From an uncultured Clostridia bacterium (GTDB lineage: Bacteria > Bacillota > Clostridia > Oscillospirales > Acutalibacteraceae), in NCBI GenBank assembly GCA_947627055.1, contig CANQUS010000004.1, forward strand, positions 1-64,000: 64,000 bases of DNA, read 5' to 3'. Each line of letters begins with the position of its first letter. Positions within the stretch are counted from its first letter, which is position 1. Of the stretch, positions 53,875 to 62,849 are shown one piece after another. Position numbers and translations under genes: made by a program. The notes beneath the pieces are model-generated. The model had not been told where the DNA came from and searched no databases. It worked only from the letters and a program-made list of their open reading frames with translations.

Positions 53875-56070
53875 TCAAAGGTGCAGCACACGCTCCTTGA
53901 TCTCCTGTGTACGACCTTGATTCCAATATTGTGTACCTATATATCCGCAAGTACGGCGTGCGACATTCATCTTTGTCTGGTCATGATTATGGCAGTGCGG
54001 ACACTCCCAGATCAGCTTGCCGTCCCTATCCGTGACGATACGGATCTCGCCGTCAAAACCGCAGACCTGGCAGTAATCACTTTTTGTATTCAGCTCCGCA
54101 TATGTGATATTATCATATATAAATCTTATCACCTGCATTACCGCAGGAATATTGCCGAGCATATTGGGAACCTCAACATAGCTTATTGCACCACCGGGAG
54201 AGAGAGCCTGAAATTCAGACTCAAGTCTCAGCTTGCTGAATGCATCAATAGGTTCTGTGACATGAACATGATAGCTGTTCGTTATATAATTCTTATCGGT
54301 TACACCCTTTATGATCCCGAAACGCTTTTGCAGGCACTTCGCAAATCTGTATGTGGTTGATTCAAGCGGAGTACCGTATAAGCTGTAGTCGATGTTCTCT
54401 GCTTTTTTCCACTCTGCACAGTAATCATTAAGCTTCTGCATTATTTTAAGTCCGAGTTTCTTGCCCTCAGATTCAGTAAGCTTTTCCTCGATAAGACTGT
54501 AAACACATTCCCACAGACCGGCATAGCCTAAGGAAAGAGTCGAGTAACCGTCATACAGCAGTTTATCTATTGTCTCTCCCTTTTCAAGACGTGCCAACGC
54601 GCCGTACTGCCACAGAATAGGAGCCGCGTCGGACACCGTACCCAAAAGTCTATCATGCCTGCATCTCAACGCCCTATGACAAAGTTCCATACGCTCGTCA
54701 AAAATTTTCCAAAACTTGTTCATATCCTTTTGCGCACTCAAGCCTATATCAACAAGGTTTACGGTAACAACACCCTGATTAAATCTTCCGTAATACTTGT
54801 GTTCACCCTCGCAGTAGTTGCCTGCATTAGCAAGATTGCCCTTTACATGGGAGCGGTCGGGCGTAAGGAAAGAACGGCAACCCATACAGGTATAAACATC
54901 ACCTTTGAGCTCACGCATCTTTTTGGCGGAAATGTAGTCTGGCACCATACGTTTAGCCGTACATTTTGCCGCAAGCTCTGTAAGATAGTAGTATGGAGTT
55001 CCCTCCTCTATGTTATCCTCATCAAGAACATAAATCAGCTTCGGGAAAGCCGGAGTTATCCAAACACCGGATTCATTTTTCACACCCTGATAGCGTTGTC
55101 TCAGGGTCTCCTCTATAATCATGGCTAGGTCTCTTTTTTCTTGTTCATTTTTTGCCTCATCGAGATACATATATACCGTAACAAAGGGTGCTTGTCCGTT
55201 TGTTGTAAGGAGAGTCACGACCTGATACTGTATTATCTGTACTCCGCGCTGGATCTCCTCCTTGAGGCGTCTCTCTACGATTTCGGAAACGACGCTCTCG
55301 TCGATCTCTCCATGGAGTTCTTCAGCCTCTCTCAAAACACACTTACGAATCTTATTTCTTGATACCTGTACGAACGGAGCAAGGTGCGCAAGGCTTATGC
55401 TTTGTCCTCCGTACTGATTACTGGCGACCTGCGCAATTATCTGCGTCGCGATATTGCAGGCAGTCGAAAAGCTGTGCGGCTTTTCTATAAGTGTTCCCGA
55501 TATGACTGTCCCGTTTTGAAGCATATCCTCAAGGTTTACTAAGTCGCAGTTGTGCATATGCTGGGCATAATAATCCATATCGTGGAAGTGTATGATCCCC
55601 TTCTCATGTGCCTCAACAATATCCGTCGGAAGAAGCAGACGCTTTGTTATATCCTTGCTCACCTCTCCCGCCATATAATCACGCTGAACACTGTTAACGG
55701 TCGGATTTTTGTTGGAGTTTTCTTGCTTGACCTCTTCGTTATTGCACTCGATCAGCGTCAGGATCTGATTATCTGTAGTATTTGCCCTTCTTACAAGAGT
55801 CCGATTGTAGCGATATTTGATATATCTTTTGGCGACGGCAAAGGCTCCCTCCTCCATGATTTTTAACTCGACCATATCCTGTATTTCTTCAACATTGGGT
55901 GCCCTGTGCATTGCCATGCAATTATTTTCGACAGCCGACGCTATCCTGTTGATCTGCTCCTGAGAAAGCTCTCGAGAAGAAGCATCGGCTTCGTTCGCCT
56001 TGGTTATAGCCGCTATAATCTTTGTAATGTCAAAGATAACCTCAGTTCCGTTACGCTTTATAATTTTCAT
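53875..56070 (-). CDS. nrdD: Anaerobic ribonucleoside-triphosphate reductase (class III)
   Basis: 731 residues. N-terminal ATP-cone (MKIIKRNGTEVIFDITKI ... AKRYIKYRYNRTLVR, 1-95); barrel with CNIATQIIAQVASNQYGGQS; active-site region VYTCMGCRSFLTPDR; zinc site CQVCGF...CPHCHNHD; glycyl-radical loop RRTCGYIGTQYWN, with the radical Gly in CGYIG near residue 705. It reduces NTPs to dNTPs with formate under anaerobic conditions. AGGGGG stands 8 bases before the ATG. The leader holds a terminator-like hairpin and two NrdR boxes. Confidence 0.97.
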   Translation of the reverse strand: MKIIKRNGTEVIFDITKIIAAITKANEADASSRELSQEQINRIASAVENNCMAMHRAPNVEEIQDMVELKIMEEGAFAVAKRYIKYRYNRTLVRRANTTDNQILTLIECNNEEVKQENSNKNPTVNSVQRDYMAGEVSKDITKRLLLPTDIVEAHEKGIIHFHDMDYYAQHMHNCDLVNLEDMLQNGTVISGTLIEKPHSFSTACNIATQIIAQVASNQYGGQSISLAHLAPFVQVSRNKIRKCVLREAEELHGEIDESVVSEIVERRLKEEIQRGVQIIQYQVVTLLTTNGQAPFVTVYMYLDEAKNEQEKRDLAMIIEETLRQRYQGVKNESGVWITPAFPKLIYVLDEDNIEEGTPYYYLTELAAKCTAKRMVPDYISAKKMRELKGDVYTCMGCRSFLTPDRSHVKGNLANAGNYCEGEHKYYGRFNQGVVTVNLVDIGLSAQKDMNKFWKIFDERMELCHRALRCRHDRLLGTVSDAAPILWQYGALARLEKGETIDKLLYDGYSTLSLGYAGLWECVYSLIEEKLTESEGKKLGLKIMQKLNDYCAEWKKAENIDYSLYGTPLESTTYRFAKCLQKRFGIIKGVTDKNYITNSYHVHVTEPIDAFSKLRLESEFQALSPGGAISYVEVPNMLGNIPAVMQVIRFIYDNITYAELNTKSDYCQVCGFDGEIRIVTDRDGKLIWECPHCHNHDQTKMNVARRTCGYIGTQYWNQGRTQEIKERVLHL

Positions 56071-56091
56071 TTTAGATACCCCCTAAAAGAT

Positions 56092-56118
56092 AATAAAAAC
56101 GCCTGCAAGACAGGCGTT
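56092..56118 (-). terminator. Terminator-like hairpin in the nrdD leader
   Basis: ACGCCTG CAAGA CAGGCGT is a perfect 7-bp stem with 5-base loop; on the minus strand TTTTTATT follows. It lies between the promoter and the nrdD start, only 28 bp before the ATG, so it is a candidate attenuator. Confidence 0.6.
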
Positions 56119-56149
56119 CACTACATCTATTGATGTCAACATCCTCGCT

Positions 56150-56197
56150 CTACTATATATAGTATCATAAATCAAGGAAAAAATCAATATATAGAAG
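56150..56197 (-). promoter_or_regulatory. Paired NrdR boxes upstream of nrdD
   Basis: Box 1 (56150-56165) contains the perfect palindrome TACTATATATAGTA; box 2 (56182-56197) has the core CAATATATAG. They lie 32 bp apart, three helical turns, the spacing known for NrdR. They overlap likely -10 and -35 elements (TTGATT near 56190). NrdR, with ATP/dATP, represses ribonucleotide reductase genes. Confidence 0.8.
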
Positions 56198-56312
56198 TAA
56201 TTAAATTGTAAATTGATAGAATAAATAAAAATTGTATCCAAATAAACGGGCACGTATAAAAATATACTACAAAATTTGCGGAAATAAATTATAAAAAGGA
56301 AAATTCAAAAAT

Positions 56313-57146
56313 TTAATTTACAATACTTATAAACGCGCTCATGCCGCCTCGCTTTCCTAATGTTGCCCTATGAGAAAACATCAAATCGCTACTGCATTTT
56401 GTACATATATCGCTGACTAAAATGTTTTTCGGCAGAATCCCAGCGCTTATAAGTATTCTGCGATTTACCTCCTTCAAATCAATTATATATTTGCTGTGAC
56501 CTATGGATTTCGTGAAATTTGCAGGACGCAAATCAGTCATGGACGCAAATTTTTCGTATACGGCAGTATCTACCTCGTAACAGCATCCGCCGATAGCGGG
56601 ACCTACAACGGCAACTATATCCGCGGGATCACAGCCATATTCCTCGGTCATTCGTTCAACCGTGATCTGTCCTATTCTTTCCGCAGTACCTCTCCAACCC
56701 GAATGTGACGACGCGACAACTTTCATGACCGGGTCGGCAAACAACAGCGGTGTGCAGTCGGCATAATGAGTTACAAGAGTGACGTTCGGTTCATTTGTCA
56801 TAAGACCGTCAACGCTCTCCATGTCGCGCGGATACTCAATGCCGACGCCACACTGCTCAGACGTGACCTTGCGGACGTAAGTATGATGATCCTGTGCCGA
56901 GCTTACAAGAGAATGATAATCAAGCCCGACTGCATTACAAAATATTCTGTAATTATCTCGGACATTTTCGTCTGGATCACCGCGACCAAACGCAAGGTTC
57001 ATAGATTTAAATTCATTATCGCTGATACCGCCTATACGGGTCGAAAAAGCGTGCTTTACAAAGTCCAGCTCGGACAAATTCGGAAATGTAAGATAACCTA
57101 CACCGTCACAAAAGTTTAATTCTGTATTGCTGCTTTTAAATACCAT
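56313..57146 (-). CDS. pgeF: Peptidoglycan editing factor / YfiH-type purine nucleoside phosphorylase
   Basis: 277 residues; ATG at 57146 after AAGGAG, whereas the 29-codon longer frame lacks a site. The copper/zinc-laccase-fold motifs are present: HAFSTRIGGIS, SSAQDHHTYVRKV, the zinc site THYADCTPLLFAD, ASSHSGWRGTAERIG, and VVGPAIGGCCYEVD. Family members were called laccases; known activities are adenosine deaminase/purine phosphorylase and editing of L-Ser in UDP-MurNAc peptides. Divergent from the 57265 gene. Confidence 0.92.
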   Translation of the reverse strand: MVFKSSNTELNFCDGVGYLTFPNLSELDFVKHAFSTRIGGISDNEFKSMNLAFGRGDPDENVRDNYRIFCNAVGLDYHSLVSSAQDHHTYVRKVTSEQCGVGIEYPRDMESVDGLMTNEPNVTLVTHYADCTPLLFADPVMKVVASSHSGWRGTAERIGQITVERMTEEYGCDPADIVAVVGPAIGGCCYEVDTAVYEKFASMTDLRPANFTKSIGHSKYIIDLKEVNRRILISAGILPKNILVSDICTKCSSDLMFSHRATLGKRGGMSAFISIVN

Positions 57147-57171
57147 ATATTTGCTCCTTGTAACATGATAT

Positions 57172-57200
57172 TTGCAATATATCTTTAAAAATGTTATAAT
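57172..57200 (+). promoter_or_regulatory. Sigma-A promoter for the Cys-rich small protein
   Basis: TTGCAA (57172-57177), 17-base spacer, TATAAT (57195-57200), 65 bases before the ATG at 57265. Confidence 0.6.
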
Positions 57201-57264
57201 ATGTCGAAATAGTCTAATCATATGCAAAAGCATATGTATGAATAAAAAATCGAGGGAGATAACA

Positions 57265-57501
57265 ATGCTCAGAATAAATAATATATTTACGCCTCACAAA
57301 AAGCTGTTCGGCGGCAACATTGAACCGAGCTGTGAATATTGCAGCTTTGGCCGTGTAAAGGACGATGGAACTATTATTTGTTATAGCGGTTCAACTCCGA
57401 CAGAAGGCTCATGCAAGCGATTCAGCTATGATCCTTTAAAGCGTGAACCCAAAAGGCTTCCTCCGCTTCAAAAGTATTCCCCGGAGGATTTCATGATATG
57501 A
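57265..57501 (+). CDS. Small Cys-containing protein
   Basis: 78 residues; GAGGGAG precedes the ATG. Four cysteines in CEYCSFG, ICYSG and GSCKRF may bind zinc, and the end SYDPLKREPKR is a pattern I have the impression is conserved among short Clostridia proteins. No signal or helix anchor. Convergent with mscL. Function unknown. Confidence 0.75.
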   Translation: MLRINNIFTPHKKLFGGNIEPSCEYCSFGRVKDDGTIICYSGSTPTEGSCKRFSYDPLKREPKRLPPLQKYSPEDFMI

Positions 57502-57518
57502 TTCCAGATGTCTCTACA

Positions 57519-57962
57519 TCATTCCTCGTCAGCAGTACCAGCAATTGCCTCTGTCTCCTCTAAATGCGATGTGCAATGAGGGCAGCGAGTAGCCTTGATA
57601 TCGATCTCAGTCATGCAGAAAGGACAGATTTTGACCGTAGGTTCTTCCTCCTCCTTTTTCTTATGTCCAAGATTTGATATAGCATTGATTCCTTTTACAA
57701 GCAGAAAGATAACAAATGCCATTATTATAAAGTTGATGACTGCTGTCAGAAATGCTCCGTATTTTATAGCGACACCAAAAACTTCTAACTTCAGGTCGGA
57801 AAGATCTGTCTTTGCAATCAAACCGATAAGCGGCGACATTACATCGTTTACCAAAGAGTTGACTATTGCTTGGAAAGCCGCGCCGATAATTACACCGATG
57901 GCAAGATCCATTACGCTTCCGCGAAGTGCGAACTCTTTAAATTCCTTTAAAAACTTTTTCAT
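57519..57962 (-). CDS. mscL: Large-conductance mechanosensitive channel with zinc-ribbon tail
   Basis: 147 residues. N-terminal amphipathic helix and first membrane helix ([27 protein letters not shown]), second helix ([21 protein letters not shown]), and the cytoplasmic charged KKKEEEE. After that, where MscL normally ends in a helical bundle, it has a zinc ribbon [18 protein letters not shown] and an acidic end. MscL pentamers release solutes during hypo-osmotic shock. The cysteine pairs recur in many Firmicute MscLs. Confidence 0.95.
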   Translation of the reverse strand: MKKFLKEFKEFALRGSVMDLAIGVIIGAAFQAIVNSLVNDVMSPLIGLIAKTDLSDLKLEVFGVAIKYGAFLTAVINFIIMAFVIFLLVKGINAISNLGHKKKEEEEPTVKICPFCMTEIDIKATRCPHCTSHLEETEAIAGTADEE

Positions 57963-58109
57963 TATATATATCTCCTGATATTATAAAGTATGAAGTCGAA
58001 GCTTAATTAAATGCTTTGGCTTCATTTATTTTACAGCTTCCTGTTTAAAAATAATATTCTCATAGTATAACAAGCTGTTCATAAGCAGGTCATATGAGAC
58101 GTAATATAC

Positions 58110-58562
58110 TTAAAACGCAGATTTTACAGCTTTAAGCGCATTATCAAAGTCCGCGGCTCTTACAAGAACGGAAATCTGCGATTCGCTTGTTGTAATCAGC
58201 ATGATCTCAACATTCGCTTCGGCAAGCTTTTTGAAGACTGCCGCCGCAACACCCGGAGAATTTTCCATCGCCACATCGACTATTGAGATTATAAAGTTGC
58301 CGCTTGAAATCATAGGCTTGACAGAGCCGTTTTTAAGCGTAGAGGTGTACTCGACGGTTTTAATAAAATCATCGTCCTTGACGGTAAAGGAGAGGACCGA
58401 ACTGCTGCCGCTTTCAGAAATTGAAATCATGTTGACATCAATATCAAGAGATGCTATTTTCTCAAAGACCTCACCTATAAACTTCATATCGGACGGAACA
58501 TTCAAAAGCTTGATAAGTGTAACATCCTCACAAACCTTAATATCGGGTGTAAACTCACTCAT
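58110..58562 (-). CDS. ACT-domain protein of the DAP/lysine operon
   Basis: 150 residues; ATG at 58562 after AAAGGAG. Two ACT domains (about 10-72 and 78-150), as in the regulatory tail of aspartokinase: LIKLLNVPSDMKFIGEVFEKIA, then IISIVDVAMENSPGVAAAVFKKLAEANVEIMLITTSESQISVLV. No kinase domain. It follows dapB by 32 bp, so it is the last gene of asd-dapA-dapB. It may bind lysine or threonine and control a separate aspartokinase (inference). Confidence 0.85.
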   Translation of the reverse strand: MSEFTPDIKVCEDVTLIKLLNVPSDMKFIGEVFEKIASLDIDVNMISISESGSSSVLSFTVKDDDFIKTVEYTSTLKNGSVKPMISSGNFIISIVDVAMENSPGVAAAVFKKLAEANVEIMLITTSESQISVLVRAADFDNALKAVKSAF

Positions 58563-58594
58563 AACAAAACAGCTCCTTTCAAAAGATTTATATA

Positions 58595-59356
58595 TCAATC
58601 CTGTGCGGCAAGCAGGTCGCCCATATCATACATTCTCGGAAGTTTCCCGTTTAAAAATACGGCGGCATTGACTGCTCCTACCGCAAAAACAGACTTTGAG
58701 CGTGCGGAATGACTTATTGTGAAAAGCTCATCAGTTCCCGCAAAGAGAACCTCATGCTCACCGACAATATTACCGCCGCGGACTGCATGAATACCTATTT
58801 CACGCTTATCACGCTTTTTTCTGTATGCGTGGCGGTCATAAACGTACTGAGCGTCATTTTTTGCCGATTTGCTAATAGCGTCGGCTATCATGAGAGCAGT
58901 ACCGCTCGGCGCGTCAAGCTTTTGATTATGATGCTTTTCGATTATTTCAATATCAAAGTCTTCGCCAAAAACCTTTGCAGCTTTCTGTGAAAGCTCAATC
59001 AGAAGATTGATTCCAAGTGACATATTGCCGGAGTAAAAAACAGCGATCGACTTTGACGCTTCCTTTATTTTAGAAACCTGCCCGGAACTATAACCCGTTG
59101 TGCAGATTACAGCGGGAAGTTTCTTTTCAATAGAATAGCTCAGCATATCATCGAGACAGGCAGGGTTTGAGAAATCTATTATTACATCGGCGCTCTCAGC
59201 AATTTGCGAAAATGAGGTATATATCGGGAAAGGCATATCCGATTTTTTAACAATATCAACGCCCGCAGTTATCTCACAATCAGACCGATTGTCAACGGCT
59301 GCGATAATCGCCGCTCCCATTTTACCGCAGGCACCGCAAAGTATTATTTTCGTCAT
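58595..59356 (-). CDS. dapB: 4-hydroxy-tetrahydrodipicolinate reductase
   Basis: 253 residues; AAAGGAC before the ATG. NAD(P)-binding KIILCGACGKMGAAI, substrate loop VIIDFSNPACLDDML, CTTGYSSGQV, catalytic His region EIIEKHHNQKLDAPSGTALMIAD, and IGIHAVRGGNIVGEHEVLFAG. It reduces HTPA toward diaminopimelate. Gene order asd-dapA-dapB is compact and all are on the minus strand below a lysine riboswitch. Confidence 0.97.
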   Translation of the reverse strand: MTKIILCGACGKMGAAIIAAVDNRSDCEITAGVDIVKKSDMPFPIYTSFSQIAESADVIIDFSNPACLDDMLSYSIEKKLPAVICTTGYSSGQVSKIKEASKSIAVFYSGNMSLGINLLIELSQKAAKVFGEDFDIEIIEKHHNQKLDAPSGTALMIADAISKSAKNDAQYVYDRHAYRKKRDKREIGIHAVRGGNIVGEHEVLFAGTDELFTISHSARSKSVFAVGAVNAAVFLNGKLPRMYDMGDLLAAQD

Positions 59357-59390
59357 TGTTTTTATTGTCCTTTCTCATGATACTATTATA

Positions 59391-60278
59391 TTAAATCAAT
59401 CCGTAATCCTTGAGAGTGTTCTTGAGAGCCTTAAGTCCGCTTTCACTCATACGGTCAAGCGGCAGACGGCACTCACCGCAGTTGAAGCCAATAAGCTTCA
59501 TAGCAGCCTTTACGGGTATAGGGTTGACATCCGAGAAAAGAATATCTATAAGCCTGATATACTTCTTCTGCAATTCGAACGACTTCTTGAAATCTCCCGC
59601 AAGAGCTGACGCGACAAGCTCGTGACTTTCCTTGGGACAGATATTAGCAAATACGGAAATAACGCCTAAACCGCCCATAGCAGTAATAGTAAACGCCTGA
59701 CTGTCCTCACCTGAATAGACGTCAAGATCATCTCCACACAGTGACATTGTTCGCACAAGCGCGGAGGTATCGCCGTTGGCTTCCTTGGTTGCCCTTATGT
59801 TAGGATGCTTTGACAGCTCGTAATATGTTTCAGGCTTAATATTGCAGCCAGTTCTCGACGGAACATTATACAATATTATAGGAATGTCAACGTTGTCAGC
59901 AATAGCCGTATAGTGGCGTATCAGTCCTGACTGCGAGGTCTTATTATAGTACGGCGTGACCGAGAGAATCGCATCCGCACCGACCTCCTGAGCGTGCTTT
60001 GAAAGACCTATGGCATATTTTGTGTCATTACTTCCTGCTCCTGCAATAACAGGAACACGATGCGCCGTCTTTTTTATCGTATACTCGATAACCTCGCAAT
60101 GCTCCTCATGATTGAGCGTAGCGGATTCACCTGTTGTACCGCAGGTTACGATAGCGTCCGTGCCATTTTCGATTTGAAAATCTATAATTCTTCCAAGCTC
60201 ATCAAAATTAACCGAGCCATCGTCATTCATGGGTGTGACGATTGCAACGGCGGAGCCTTCAAAAATATGCTCTGACAT
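59391..60278 (-). CDS. dapA: 4-hydroxy-tetrahydrodipicolinate synthase
   Basis: 295 residues; GGAGTG before the ATG. TIM barrel: GSAVAIVTPMNDDGSVNF, TCGTTGESATLNHEEH, AGAGSNDTKYAI, LSVTPYYNKTSQSGLIRHY, YNVPSRTGCNI, the Schiff-base Lys in IRATKEANGD, and SGEDSQAF. It condenses pyruvate with aspartate semialdehyde, the first committed step to DAP and lysine. Confidence 0.97.
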   Translation of the reverse strand: MSEHIFEGSAVAIVTPMNDDGSVNFDELGRIIDFQIENGTDAIVTCGTTGESATLNHEEHCEVIEYTIKKTAHRVPVIAGAGSNDTKYAIGLSKHAQEVGADAILSVTPYYNKTSQSGLIRHYTAIADNVDIPIILYNVPSRTGCNIKPETYYELSKHPNIRATKEANGDTSALVRTMSLCGDDLDVYSGEDSQAFTITAMGGLGVISVFANICPKESHELVASALAGDFKKSFELQKKYIRLIDILFSDVNPIPVKAAMKLIGFNCGECRLPLDRMSESGLKALKNTLKDYGLI

Positions 60279-60305
60279 AATATCACTCCGTTTTATAAAA
60301 TAGTT

Positions 60306-61382
60306 TTAGTCAAGATAGCCTTCCGCAGCGAGAAGCTCCGCAAGAAGGACAGCACCGCCCGCAGCGCCTCTGAGCGTATTATGAGACATACAAACAAACT
60401 TGTATGTGTACTGTGTATCCTCTCTCAGTCTGCCGATAGAAACGGCCATGCCGTTTTCAAGTATTCTCGCGGACTTTATCTGCGGTTGATCCGGCTCTGT
60501 GAAATAATGGAGGAACTGCTTCGGCGCGCTCGGCAGATCAAGCTCCTGCGGCTTGCCGCTGTATGTTTCCCAAGTCTTTATAATCTCCTCAATAGACGGT
60601 TTCTGTTCAAGTTCTACGAAAACCGCCGCCGTATGTCCGTCGCTTACCGGAACGCGGAGACACTGCGATGTAATAGAGGGATTTTTCGCCTTAACGATTT
60701 CTCCGTTTTCAATTTTGCCCCAGATCTTTAGCGGTTCCTGCTCTGACTTTTCTTCCTCACCGCCGATATACGGTATGAGATTGTCTACCATCTCAGGCCA
60801 ACGCTCGAAGGTTTTTCCCGCGCCGGAAATCGCCTGATATGTGCAGGCGAGTACCTTAGTGACACCGTACTTTAAAAGCGGGTGGATAGCGGGGACATAG
60901 CTTTGGAGAGAGCAGTTTGACTTGACCGCAACAAAGCCTCGTTTTGTGCCGAGACGCTTTCTCTGGAAATCAATAATTTTAAGATGCTCGTCATTTATTT
61001 CGGGGATGATCATCGGAACATCTGGAGTAAAGCGGTGTGCGCTGTTATTTGAAACAACGGGGCATTCAGCCTTTGCATATGCTTCCTCGAGAGCTCTGAT
61101 CTCGTCCTTCTTCATATCAACGGCACAAAATACAAAATCGACCTTTGAAGCAATCTCGGAGACATCCGCAGCGTCAAGTATCATCATATCCTCATAAGCC
61201 TTGGGTATCGGAGATGTCATTGCCCAGCGATTGGCAACGGCTTCTTTATAGGTTTTTCCTGCTGAGCGTGAGCTTGCCGCAAGGGCAGCCACATTAAACC
61301 ACGGATGATTTTCAAGTAGCGTCGCGAAGCGCTGACCTACCATTCCCGTTGCGCCTATGATACCTACATTATACTTTTTCAT
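60306..61382 (-). CDS. asd: Aspartate-semialdehyde dehydrogenase
   Basis: 358 residues. NADP-binding VGIIGATGMVGQRFATLLENHP, substrate and active-site region VAVKSNCSLQSYVPAIHPLL with the catalytic Cys, ACTYQAISGAGKTFE, and RVPVSDGHTAAVFVELEQ. It is the longer, archaeal/fungal-like ASADH type (about 350 residues). It makes aspartate semialdehyde for lysine, threonine and methionine. It is the first gene of the operon, 72 bp after the terminator of the lysine riboswitch. Confidence 0.95.
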   Translation of the reverse strand: MKKYNVGIIGATGMVGQRFATLLENHPWFNVAALAASSRSAGKTYKEAVANRWAMTSPIPKAYEDMMILDAADVSEIASKVDFVFCAVDMKKDEIRALEEAYAKAECPVVSNNSAHRFTPDVPMIIPEINDEHLKIIDFQRKRLGTKRGFVAVKSNCSLQSYVPAIHPLLKYGVTKVLACTYQAISGAGKTFERWPEMVDNLIPYIGGEEEKSEQEPLKIWGKIENGEIVKAKNPSITSQCLRVPVSDGHTAAVFVELEQKPSIEEIIKTWETYSGKPQELDLPSAPKQFLHYFTEPDQPQIKSARILENGMAVSIGRLREDTQYTYKFVCMSHNTLRGAAGGAVLLAELLAAEGYLD

Positions 61383-61453
61383 AACTTAAAAACTCCTTTT
61401 ATACCGCGCATTTCGGCACATATCTTCATTATCCTTTGCAGAAATAAAGGCAA

Positions 61454-61480
61454 CAAAAAACCGGTTATTAAAACCGGTTC
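61454..61480 (-). terminator. Riboswitch terminator before asd
   Basis: On the minus strand AACCGGTTTT and AATAACCGGTT form the stem; TTTTTTG follows. It sits between the lysine aptamer and asd, the usual place for the expression platform. Confidence 0.85.
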
Positions 61481-61534
61481 ATACTTACAAAATTTGCATA
61501 GCTTCCTATTCTTTAAAATGATTCAGAAAAAGAA

Positions 61535-61698
61535 GATAGCCCTCCATCATAAGTATGATGACAGCCGCATAAAAATGCTTTATACAGCCAGCATGAGGCG
61601 TTTCCATAACCTACGTGCTTCGGCGACGGTTGTATTCGCAAGGTATCTACAGCTTCGGAAGCCTCCGCCCCGCTACGCGCAGCCATCGCGCCTCTATC
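61535..61698 (-). ncRNA. Lysine riboswitch (L-box) aptamer
   Basis: The minus strand has the L-box landmarks in order: GATAGAGGCGCG at the 5' end, the GGGGCGGAGGC region, CGTCGCCGAAGCACG, CATGCTGGCTG, CGGCTGTCATCATA and the closing GAGGGCTATC that pairs with GATAGAGG. A terminator follows (61454-61480), then asd. When lysine is bound, the operon asd-dapA-dapB-ACT should be turned off by termination. Confidence 0.93.
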
Positions 61699-61910
61699 CC
61701 GGATATAAAATTTCTTACAATTCATAATATATCATTTATATCACTTGGTGTCAACTATTTTCAAAGAACTTTTCGGAAATAAAAAATCCCATGAGTACGA
61801 CAAACAATACGCCATTTGATAAGGATTTTTGTAAAATACTTTATCTTAAATTAAGCTAAATCCATAATTGTGCAGTATTTCTAAAATTCATTAAAAAAAC
61901 CTCTATGACC

Positions 61911-61939
61911 TTGACTAAATGTTTAAAGCGCATTATAAT
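61911..61939 (+). promoter_or_regulatory. Sigma-A promoter for the zinc-ribbon/CBM26-like gene
   Basis: TTGACT (61911-61916), 17-base spacer, TATAAT (61934-61939), 61 bases before the ATG at 62000. The hexamer at 61911 is very close to the start of the short frame upstream, which is therefore not translated. Confidence 0.65.
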
Positions 61940-61999
61940 ATAAACATAAAAAAGCAAATCTTAATTTTATACTTTTGCTTATTAAAGGAGTGTTTGTCA

Positions 62000-62791
62000 A
62001 TGGAACGTATCATATGTCCGAAATGTTATACCGAAATCACCGACGGTTCTTCAACGTGTCCTAAGTGCGGTGCAGTATTACCCTCTACCGGCGGAGGCAT
62101 ATCGCTCTCCAATTCATATTCAGGCGGCGGTGAAAAGCCAAACCAGGTAAACCAGCAGCATGTAGCCCAGGCTATCTTAAACGAAAACAAAACGCAAACT
62201 AGCCCTAAGGCCGCGCTTGCAATAGGAGTCATTTTTGTAATTATCGTAGTTGCTATTATTCTCGTTCTTTTTTTCGGCTCATCAGGCGGAGGTTCATCGA
62301 ATGAAAGCAGCGATTCGGGCATAGGGACAGCGGCATCTTCGACAGCGTCCTCCGAGGACAATCAGTCATCAGCCGAATCATCAGCTTCCTCTGACGCCGC
62401 CGCTGTCGAAGACAGCTCAGGAGCAAGCACAACGGAAAATTCCGAACCTGCATCACAGGACAGCAACGTCAGAACGATCACAGTCGAAAAGCCCGATGAA
62501 TGGAGCGATATTTACTGCTATGCTTATACTAAAAGCGAGGACAATATGCAGAAAAACAGCGAGTTCCCCGGTGAGGCGATGACTGAATCAGACGGTAAAT
62601 ACACATATCAAATACCGGAGAATTTCGGCGATGAGGAATGCTATGTTATATTCTCGACCACTTCTACGTCCGATGGCTATACAGCGCAATATCCTTATTA
62701 TGGCGAAGACGGCTTTGCTGTATCGGAAAAATCGGACTATACCCTGTCAGACTTTACCGCCTATGCAGATGCATTTGAGCCTTTAAATTGA
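62000..62791 (+). CDS. Zinc-ribbon membrane protein with starch-binding-like (CBM26) domain
   Basis: 263 residues; ATG at 62000 after AAAGGAG. N-terminal zinc ribbon (CPKCYTEI...CPKCGAVL), Gly-rich linker, one membrane helix (AALAIGVIFVIIVVAIILVLFFG, ~75-97), a Ser/Ala/Glu linker and a C-terminal domain with WSDIYCYAYTKSED and ENFGDEECYVIFSTTSTSDGY, the pattern of CBM26/SusE-type starch-binding beta sandwiches. So the ribbon lies in the cytosol and the sugar-binding domain outside. It may sense starch or anchor something to it (inference). Confidence 0.75.
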   Translation: MERIICPKCYTEITDGSSTCPKCGAVLPSTGGGISLSNSYSGGGEKPNQVNQQHVAQAILNENKTQTSPKAALAIGVIFVIIVVAIILVLFFGSSGGGSSNESSDSGIGTAASSTASSEDNQSSAESSASSDAAAVEDSSGASTTENSEPASQDSNVRTITVEKPDEWSDIYCYAYTKSEDNMQKNSEFPGEAMTESDGKYTYQIPENFGDEECYVIFSTTSTSDGYTAQYPYYGEDGFAVSEKSDYTLSDFTAYADAFEPLN

Positions 62792-62849
62792 CGGTGGTAC
62801 TTTCCGTAGGATAGCTAAATAAGGATAGAGTTTTAATATTTTGGGGTAT

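Noticed and set aside
61913-62000. Longer start at 61919 for the zinc-ribbon/CBM26-like protein
   Set aside because: It overlaps the promoter and has no ribosome site; ATG at 62000 has AAAGGAG.
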